Shown here one piece after another: positions 1-6,508 of a stretch of DNA of 35,619 bases. The notes below the pieces were generated by a model. The model was given only the letters and a program-made list of their open reading frames with translations. It was not told where the DNA came from and made no database searches. Positions within the stretch are counted from its first letter, which is position 1, and the number at the start of each line of letters is the position of its first letter. Origin of the DNA: a virus; the IMG/VR virus record IMGVR_UViG_3300042924_001367, positions 1 to 35,619 of that record; one strand, given 5' to 3'. The translations under genes and the position numbers were made by a program.

Positions 1-1555
1 TGCCATCGAAGTACATCGAGCTACCGCCAAACTTACTCTGCGTCGTGCTTATCTGCGCGTTGCCTACTGTCTCCAGATCGTTCATCATCGCGTTGTCGAT
101 GATGCCTGCGTTGGTGAAGTTGAGGAGTAGGCTGGTGTCTGTCGTATTCGTTGGGGGAGCAGTTGGCACGGTTAGCGTTGTCTGCGTAGGGTCATACGCG
201 CTGGTTCCTTTCAACATCTTGAAACCAGAGATGTAGCCAGGGAATGGTGGGATAGTGCTGCCAGAAAGATCACCAGCCCAACCAATCCAGAAAGAAGATG
301 CGGTTGAATTAGTGATGCTTGTGTTGCTCGAAGTATTGAACCATCTTGCCCCATTCAGAAAACCAGACATTGAGCCGCTGGCATTTCTGCAAATTACAAG
401 ATGATTCCATGTGTTCAAGTTCATTGCTGCACTACCACCAGAATCAGCATACGTTGGATACCCCCAACGAAGTACCAATGTTCTATTGGTCGCATACAAC
501 ATATCGAACCCATCACAATTTGACGGGTACGAGATCACCTTGAAGTTTCCGTAAACAGCCCTGTTCTCCGCTGGTGTTGATGTCGGGTATAGCCAGCACT
601 CAATACTGAACGGCGTCGTAGATGTTCCCGGATTGAACGCTGTATTAGCTGCCGCACTTAAATAATCCCCCGTACCATCAAAATACCCACTACCCCCTAT
701 CGTGCCGGAAGCATACGCAGCAGTAGGTGAGAACGGAGAGAACCGCTGGACTGATACATCACCGTTGCGAGTGATCGTAAATGCGTTCGTGCTGTTGTCG
801 ATGAAGCGATTGGATTGGCACGTTAAAATTGAAGTGTTAGTAATGGCTGTAAGTGGTGCAGCCGGAGGCGTGAAGGCTGAGGTATAGACTGCGGTGCCTT
901 TTACAATTCGAGCATTTGAAATATACCCAGCAAACCCATAACCCCCACCGTTATAGTCACCAATAGTAAGTGGTTCAGCACCATCTGTTACAGCGGCACT
1001 ATTAGTTGCCGTAGCAATCGATGTTCCATTTACATATAAGGTAAATGTGTTTGAATTTCTAACAACAGCTACATGGCTCCAAGTATTTAACGCAAACGCA
1101 TTGTTGCCACTTAAAAGCAATGCGCCACCAAATAAACCAGAAGCACTATATGGCCCCCAAGCAAACCCTATTACATTGTTTGTTTGGGTAAAAATATAAT
1201 ATTCTGCTGTTCCACCCCATTTACTAATAATTAACCTGTCTGCCGCGCCAGCCGTTGGGTAAATCCAGCACTCAATAGTAAAGTTTGCCGTAAGAGTAAG
1301 CGCGGTATTATCCGCAATACTTAAATAATCCCCCGTACCATCAAAGTAGTTCGACCAGTTATCGCCATAAGGCGAAAACGTACCCTGAGTCGTGTTGCCG
1401 TTACGGGTGATCGAAAAAGCGTTGCTAGAACCGTCTGTGAACGTATTGTTCTGTGCGCCGTTAGTGCCGTTGCCATGCAGCAATAGTGTGACGTTCTCAA
1501 AGTCTGAGTCAACAGCAACGCCTTTCGCAGCACCTTGTAGAGCTTTGGACAGCAT
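1..1555 (-). CDS. LamG-repeat tail/adhesion protein, N-terminal part (runs off left edge)
   Basis: The frame is open from the ATG at 1555 to base 1 (518 codons, no stop), so it is cut by the window edge. It begins MLSKALQGAAKGVAVDSDFE. Two full concanavalin/laminin-G-like modules follow, each with the pattern YFDGTGDYLS, then TIECWIYP or SIECWLYP, then NTWSHVAV or NTWNHLVI, then AGYISNARIVKGTAVY or PGYISGFKMLKGTSAY. A third module is beginning at the edge (FGGSSMYFDG). LamG folds in phage tail proteins usually bind glycans, so a receptor-binding or virion-surface role is inferred. The ATG overlaps the TGA of the upstream tail fibre gene (TGATG), implying coupled translation. The A+T content is visibly higher than in the neighbouring structural genes, especially in module 1, which suggests horizontal gain. 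The missing C-terminus is probably the fragment at 35124-35619. Confidence 0.85.
   Translation of the reverse strand, partial: MLSKALQGAAKGVAVDSDFENVTLLLHGNGTNGAQNNTFTDGSSNAFSITRNGNTTQGTFSPYGDNWSNYFDGTGDYLSIADNTALTLTANFTIECWIYPTAGAADRLIISKWGGTAEYYIFTQTNNVIGFAWGPYSASGLFGGALLLSGNNAFALNTWSHVAVVRNSNTFTLYVNGTSIATATNSAAVTDGAEPLTIGDYNGGGYGFAGYISNARIVKGTAVYTSAFTPPAAPLTAITNTSILTCQSNRFIDNSTNAFTITRNGDVSVQRFSPFSPTAAYASGTIGGSGYFDGTGDYLSAAANTAFNPGTSTTPFSIECWLYPTSTPAENRAVYGNFKVISYPSNCDGFDMLYATNRTLVLRWGYPTYADSGGSAAMNLNTWNHLVICRNASGSMSGFLNGARWFNTSSNTSITNSTASSFWIGWAGDLSGSTIPPFPGYISGFKMLKGTSAYDPTQTTLTVPTAPPTNTTDTSLLLNFTNAGIIDNAMMNDLETVGNAQISTTQSKFGGSSMYFDG
656..682. repeat. Direct repeat copy 1 within LamG modules
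   Basis: A 27-base stretch is identical to 1319-1345. It encodes the FDGTGDYLS motif at the start of a LamG module. It indicates module duplication and could serve as a recombination site for swapping modules. Confidence 0.85.
1319..1345. repeat. Direct repeat copy 2 within LamG modules
   Basis: Identical over 27 bases to 656-682. The two LamG modules have otherwise diverged at DNA level, so a perfect block here suggests a recent exchange or strong local constraint. Confidence 0.85.
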
Positions 1556-3621
1556 CAGTTATTCCCCACTCTAGCACCGTAAACCTGAGTTCCTACCTTC
1601 CACAACACGATGACCGTATAGCCTGTTGTGTTCAGAGTCGGAGCCGATCCAGAGTCTGTTTTCCAGCTAACGCCTGATGTGCCAAAGGTTGAGTCAGACC
1701 ACGTTAGTGTGTACGCAGAGCCATCATCTACCATCAACGTCACAGCTTCACCAGCAGCGAAGTTAGTTCCCTTTGGCGTTCTGTTAGCACCTAGCGTAAT
1801 TAGCTGGATAGAACCGTTACCGGGGTCAATCTCAAACGCTGCACCGTCTGTAATCGTAAAGATGTCCTCGAGGATCGTTCCTATGATTGCAGGATCGGTT
1901 AGCGTCTTGTTTGACAGCGTCTGAGTACCTGTCAGCGTAGCCAGGCTGGACGGGAATGTGTTCGTGCCGGACGACAGATCCTTGTTCGTCAGCGTCTGCG
2001 TGCCAGTCAGCGTCACGTCGCCAGTGCCAGGGAACGTCTGGCCGGCGTTGAAGGTGATGTTGCCGGTCATCGTGCCGCCGGTTGTCGGCAGCGCACCGAC
2101 ATCCGCAGCCGTCACCGAGCCGACGGCCTTGAACGTCAGGATGCGCACCTCGTCATCCAGCGCCAGAGCGGTGGTGAAGGTGATGGTCGAGCCATTGGTC
2201 GCGGTGATGTCGTCGGGATACAGTAGCGCACCGTTGACCCAGACATAGGTGAAGCCGACCCGGTAGCCGCCGGTGAAGGTGTAGCTGGTCTGACCAGCTG
2301 TCGCCTTGAAGCTCTTCTCGACGGTCAGATCCGGCAGGGTCGGCAGCGCCTGCCAGGCCGAGCCGGTGTAGACCCGCATCTCGTTGGCGACGCTGTTGAA
2401 GTAAAGCGCACCGGTCAGCAGGGCATTGCCGTCGTTGTCCAGCGTCGGGTTAGCAGTCTTTGCGCCCAGGTACCGATCGTCGAAGGAGTCATAGCTTGCA
2501 GCTGCGGCAGATGCCGACGCTGCTGCATTGGTTTCAGATGTCGACGCATTGCTGGCACTGGTCGCCGCATTGGTCGCGCTGGTGCTTGCCGAGCTTGCGG
2601 AGTTGGCTGCATTTGTCGCACTGGTCGATGCGTTGCTCGCCGAGGTTGAGGCCGACGATGCCGAGCTCGAGGCGTTGCTGGCCGACGTGCTGGCCGAGCT
2701 CGCGCTGCTCGCTGCGTTGGTCTCGGACGTTGCCGCAGCAGTTGCGCTGTTGCCGGCGTTGGTTGCAGCTGTGCTGGCAGTGCTGGCCGACGCCGCAGCA
2801 TTGGTGGCGCTGGTCGAGGCATTCGACGCAGACGTGCTGGCCGAGCTGGCAGACGATGCGGCATTCGTTGCAGACGTAGATGCCGCGCTTGCCGATGATG
2901 CTGCGTTGGTCGCTGATGTCGAAGCAGCCGACGCAGAGTTAGCAGCATTGGTCGCCGAGGTCGAGGCAGAAGCAGCGTCTACCAGCAGCGTCCACTTGGC
3001 GCTGTCGGTGTTGGTGTTGATCGGCTGCGAACCGCTCGAGGTATGCTGAACGATACACTGCCAGATGTTGTTGTTGGTAGTGTCCTTGACGATGTCTCGG
3101 ACGTAGTACAGCGTGCCTGCTGCCCAGTTGCCGCGGTTGGTTCCCAGCGTGTCAGCGATCGTCGGGTTGCCGTTGGCATCGAAGCCGAGCGCCTTGTTGG
3201 CACGCAGCGCTGCTCGAGGCAGGGTCATGTTGATCGTTGTCGGGTCGGTCTGCGGTGCAGACAGCGCACGCGCCAGACCCTCGGCATTCTGCTGCGCGAA
3301 GATCGTCTGCTGATCCAGCTCGTCGTTGAGCGTGTTGGCGAAAAAATCGCCGCCGGTCACAAAGTCTGACGTGCGCTGGATCGTCCGGTTGCCGACGATG
3401 GCAATCTGCGTCGCACCGGTCGGCGATGCCGTCAGCGTCACGCTGCCGGTGCCGTTGCTGTTGATCGTCACCGTGTAGTCGGTGGTCAGCACCAGCAGCG
3501 CGTCATCCTTGTAGACCGCGATGTCGGTCGCCGCTAGGATCTCGAACGTGAACGCATACGGGCCTGTGCCTGAAGCGGCAAAGACCACACGCCTTGTCAC
3601 ATTGTTAATTGGTACGCCCAT
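1555..3621 (-). CDS. Tail fibre protein with Ala/Ser-repeat shaft
   Basis: 688 codons. The N-terminus (MGVPINNVTRRVVFAASGTG, then FEILAATDIAVYKDD and DFVTGGDFFANTLNDELDQQ) matches the virion-attachment domain found in T7 gp17-like fibres. Residues about 215-375 are a low-complexity shaft of SATNAASSASAAST-like repeats, as in lambda Stf-type fibres. After the shaft come beta-rich segments with ALYFNSVANEMRVYTGSAWQ and two TLTGTQTLTNK/LSNKTL repeats, typical of phage fibre tips. The ATG at 3621 is preceded by GGAAGG at suitable spacing. The downstream LamG gene overlaps the stop codon. Its role is inferred as host recognition, bound to the tail through the N-terminal domain. The family assignment is firm; the receptor is unknown. 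Confidence 0.92.
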   Translation of the reverse strand: MGVPINNVTRRVVFAASGTGPYAFTFEILAATDIAVYKDDALLVLTTDYTVTINSNGTGSVTLTASPTGATQIAIVGNRTIQRTSDFVTGGDFFANTLNDELDQQTIFAQQNAEGLARALSAPQTDPTTINMTLPRAALRANKALGFDANGNPTIADTLGTNRGNWAAGTLYYVRDIVKDTTNNNIWQCIVQHTSSGSQPINTNTDSAKWTLLVDAASASTSATNAANSASAASTSATNAASSASAASTSATNAASSASSASTSASNASTSATNAAASASTASTAATNAGNSATAAATSETNAASSASSASTSASNASSSASSASTSASNASTSATNAANSASSASTSATNAATSASNASTSETNAAASASAAAASYDSFDDRYLGAKTANPTLDNDGNALLTGALYFNSVANEMRVYTGSAWQALPTLPDLTVEKSFKATAGQTSYTFTGGYRVGFTYVWVNGALLYPDDITATNGSTITFTTALALDDEVRILTFKAVGSVTAADVGALPTTGGTMTGNITFNAGQTFPGTGDVTLTGTQTLTNKDLSSGTNTFPSSLATLTGTQTLSNKTLTDPAIIGTILEDIFTITDGAAFEIDPGNGSIQLITLGANRTPKGTNFAAGEAVTLMVDDGSAYTLTWSDSTFGTSGVSWKTDSGSAPTLNTTGYTVIVLWKVGTQVYGARVGNN
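2500..2970 (-). repeat. Degenerate Ala/Ser/Thr/Asn-coding repeat (fibre shaft)
   Basis: This stretch of the tail fibre gene codes for about 155 residues built from near-heptad units of the SATNAAS/SASAAST type. Codons vary between units, so the repeat is stronger in protein than in DNA. Long open frames in the other five frames here are by-products of this composition. Confidence 0.8.
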
Positions 3622-3655
3622 GTCTCAATCCTTCCGGTTGGAAATTGTACTTACG

Positions 3656-6508
3656 TCAATCGGGTTTGTAATACAGTCCGTTTGCTTTGCGCAGCTCCTC
3701 GAGCTCGTCGATCTTGATCTGCAGCGTCGGGTCTTCCTGCAATAGTTGTTTCTTGGCCATGTCCATGAACTGCGAGTGGACGCGCTGGATGGTCTTCTGC
3801 TGATCGTCCAGCGTCATCAGGTCAAAGCCTGGCGTCAGGATGGTCTGCAGGATGGCGTCCTTGGCTGGCATCTCTTTGCCGTAGATAGTCAGCAGCCGGT
3901 TGTACTGCACCGCGTCCATCTCCACGCCCTGCAGCTTGCGCTCCGGCATACCGACCGGGGAGCCCAGGCGCACCAGGGCGTCGTCGACCTCGCTGAACTG
4001 CGACGGGCTGACCTTGGTCGGCAGAACGATCTCAAGCGGGTTGCCGCGTGACTGCAGCACCGGGTCGCCCCACAGGTTGAGCTGCTCGGGCAGCGCCTCG
4101 CTGAAGTAGGGCAGGCGGCTGCGGTACTTGTTGAAAGCCTCGGCAAAGCCACGCACGCCCATCGGGAGCTCGGGGCTGGCACGCGGGTCACGCGCTGCTG
4201 GGTCATACAGACGCTCGATGCCGGCCACGATGGAGCTCGAGCCAGGCGCAGGCGAGCCGCCGATCGCAAACGCGCCGAACTGCTTGGCCAGACCGTCGAC
4301 AATCTTCTTGCCGTCCACCTGACCCTGCTGGTTGGTGCCAATCAGCTTGGCCACATCGGCCACACCCTGCAGATAGGGCTGCTCTTTCAGGTATTCGTAC
4401 AGGCCATAGGTTGCGCCGAGGAAAACCTCCTCGACCTTGCCGGCGTCCGGCTCATGCTTGGCGTACTCGGCATAGTCGGCGGCGATCGCCATCAACGCCG
4501 AGACCGGCTCCATGCCTGAGTAGCTGTACCAGGTGTCGCCGACCTTCATGCTGTACGGCTGCCAGCCATCGCGCATCGCAGCCTCGCGGTCTGCCTTGCG
4601 CTCGGGGCCGCGTCCGGTCAGATGACCCTCGGATGCGAGCATGGCGAAGGTTGCCAACATGCTTGAGCCCAGCGTGAACTTGGCCAGTGCCATATCACGC
4701 TGGATGCCACCAGCCGCAATCTCCTGATTCCAACGGGAGGAGAGAAAAGCGAACGGCGTGCGCTCGACCACGTTCAGCCCGATGTTGGCCGGCGTTTTGA
4801 AGAATGGCACCACGACCTTGAGCGCCGGGTGGTTGAAGACATTCTGCAGCTTAGCTAGAGCAGGGGGCAGGTCGGCAGTAAACGTGCCGCGCTTGGCAAA
4901 CTCCAGCGCTGCCTCGTCCAGATCCCGCGGCGGGTTGGCCAGCAGGCTGGCAGCTTCCACCTCGGCCTTGGCGATCGCCTCGGCCTCAGTCAGGCCGGCG
5001 TCCAGCGCATCCCGGTAAGTCGACTTGGCACGGCGGGTCACCTGGGCGTTGATCTCCATGCGGTACATCACGCCCTTGAAAAACTCATCCTCGGACATGA
5101 GCGCACGACCAGGCAGGGTGACCGCGGTGCCGTAGTAGTCCAGCCCCTTGCCGAACCATGAATTCTGATCAGCACCGGTCATGCGCTGCAGGGTCTCGCC
5201 CAGGCCTTCGGTCGGCGCACGATCCAGCTCAACCTTGCTGGCCAGATCCATCTGCGGCTGGTTCTTGCGGAAAGCGGTCGACGCCAGGTCGAATCCTTCG
5301 ATCAGACCGTTGCGCAGCGACTGCACCATCGTCAGCGCCTCGTCCATCGCCAGCTTCTCATCGGCTGCACCAGGCACTAGCGCACGCCAGCTGCGCACAC
5401 CAGCCGGCAGGGTGTTGGAATAGATTGATGCGATCAGCCGCTCGGGGATCTGATACGCACCGAACATGGCATTGGAGACAATGTTCTTGGCGTGCGAGAC
5501 CGGCGAGGAGAGCAGGCCGTTGATGTAGGTCGTGAACCAGACATCCTTGACGCCGGACATCATCGAGGCCTCGACCAGCTTATTCTTGCCGGCACGGGTC
5601 TCGATCGACAGGTACGAACGCGCCAGGTCGGTCAGCGACTGGTCGCCACCGTACTCATCCAGCGTCTTGCGGATAATGTCGGCGTTGCCCTCACGCGGGA
5701 TGCGGAACACAGCCAGAGCTCGGGCAGTCTCGGTCTGGATACCCTTGACGCCCTTCTGGATCAGGCCGTGCAGGGCGATCTGCTGGCGCAGCTTCAGCTT
5801 GTCGATGTCGGTCGCAGCACCCGAGTCGACCAGCTTGAACAGCTTGTCGAGCTCGTTGGCCGACGACTCCAGCACCTCGAGTGCCTTGTAGGTCTCGACA
5901 GCGTTGGCCATCATCTTGCCGTCGGTGCCGATCAGCCGGTTCAGGAATACTTCATCGATGCCAGAGTCGGCAGCCTTGGCCTTGATCTCGTCGAACGTGA
6001 CAGCCTTGGTCTTGATCTTCAGCGCGTCGGCCACGCCACCGATGACAGCAGCTGCGTCGTCGGTCTGGTAGCGGGGCAGGTTGAATGCTTCTTCAGGCAC
6101 GCCAGCGGCTCTCTCGGCTGCGTTGGGGCTCGGCTTGCCGATGGTATTGCCCGTCGCCTTGCGGGCTGCTGTGGCCTGTTTAACGGCGTCTGTGAGGGTC
6201 TGGCTGGCCTCGGGGATAACGGTCTTGGTGCCGACCTTGCCGGTCGGCGGCAGGGCGTCGTCAGCAGCGCGTGCTGCCTCCGGCACGATGTCGCGCACCG
6301 ACTTTGGTTTTGCTTCGCGCAGGGTCTTGCGGATGACGGAAGCCAAGCCGGCAACCTGCATACCGTCCATCGACGGCGTGCCAGGCTCTACTGCAGTCTG
6401 AAGATCTGGGGTTGCCATGCCCTCGGCGGGCATCGGCTCAAGCGGCAGTTGTCCAGTCGGAGCTGGTGGGATCAGCTGGTCGAGGCGCTGGTCTAGGTTG
6501 TCGGCCAT
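3656..6508 (-). CDS. Large internal (ejected) virion protein, 950 aa
   Basis: A long protein following the T7 gp14/15/16-like block, where podoviruses encode proteins ejected with the DNA. The N-terminus is proline-rich and disordered (MADNLDQRLDQLIPPAPTGQ) and contains PSMDGMQVA near residue 46, a motif shared with the upstream protein. The central and C-terminal parts are helical, with recognisable stretches VSHAKNIVSNAMFGAY, FFKTPANIGLNVVERTPFAF and hydrophobic segments such as FTLGSSMLATFAMLAS that could contact membrane. No lytic transglycosylase signature was seen. I chose the ATG at 6508 because GGAG lies 7-8 bases upstream; a GTG at 6511 (GTGA overlap with the previous stop) is the alternative. 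The ejection role is inferred from position and size. Confidence 0.75.
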   Translation of the reverse strand: MADNLDQRLDQLIPPAPTGQLPLEPMPAEGMATPDLQTAVEPGTPSMDGMQVAGLASVIRKTLREAKPKSVRDIVPEAARAADDALPPTGKVGTKTVIPEASQTLTDAVKQATAARKATGNTIGKPSPNAAERAAGVPEEAFNLPRYQTDDAAAVIGGVADALKIKTKAVTFDEIKAKAADSGIDEVFLNRLIGTDGKMMANAVETYKALEVLESSANELDKLFKLVDSGAATDIDKLKLRQQIALHGLIQKGVKGIQTETARALAVFRIPREGNADIIRKTLDEYGGDQSLTDLARSYLSIETRAGKNKLVEASMMSGVKDVWFTTYINGLLSSPVSHAKNIVSNAMFGAYQIPERLIASIYSNTLPAGVRSWRALVPGAADEKLAMDEALTMVQSLRNGLIEGFDLASTAFRKNQPQMDLASKVELDRAPTEGLGETLQRMTGADQNSWFGKGLDYYGTAVTLPGRALMSEDEFFKGVMYRMEINAQVTRRAKSTYRDALDAGLTEAEAIAKAEVEAASLLANPPRDLDEAALEFAKRGTFTADLPPALAKLQNVFNHPALKVVVPFFKTPANIGLNVVERTPFAFLSSRWNQEIAAGGIQRDMALAKFTLGSSMLATFAMLASEGHLTGRGPERKADREAAMRDGWQPYSMKVGDTWYSYSGMEPVSALMAIAADYAEYAKHEPDAGKVEEVFLGATYGLYEYLKEQPYLQGVADVAKLIGTNQQGQVDGKKIVDGLAKQFGAFAIGGSPAPGSSSIVAGIERLYDPAARDPRASPELPMGVRGFAEAFNKYRSRLPYFSEALPEQLNLWGDPVLQSRGNPLEIVLPTKVSPSQFSEVDDALVRLGSPVGMPERKLQGVEMDAVQYNRLLTIYGKEMPAKDAILQTILTPGFDLMTLDDQQKTIQRVHSQFMDMAKKQLLQEDPTLQIKIDELEELRKANGLYYKPD

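Noticed and set aside
2528-3049. Plus-strand frame of 173 codons rich in Ala/Leu/Val/Asp
   Set aside because: It is the antisense shadow of the Ala/Ser repeat in the tail fibre gene; no ribosome site and composition follows directly from the repeat.
1-3621. A diversity-generating retroelement on the fibre gene, as in Bordetella phage BPP-1
   Set aside because: There is no reverse transcriptase gene and no template repeat; the 27-bp repeat is within LamG modules and shows no adenine-specific differences.
5492-6496. Plus-strand 334-codon frame
   Set aside because: It lies antisense to the 950-aa virion gene, has no ribosome site or recognisable domain, and is explained by the GC-rich third-position bias of the real gene.
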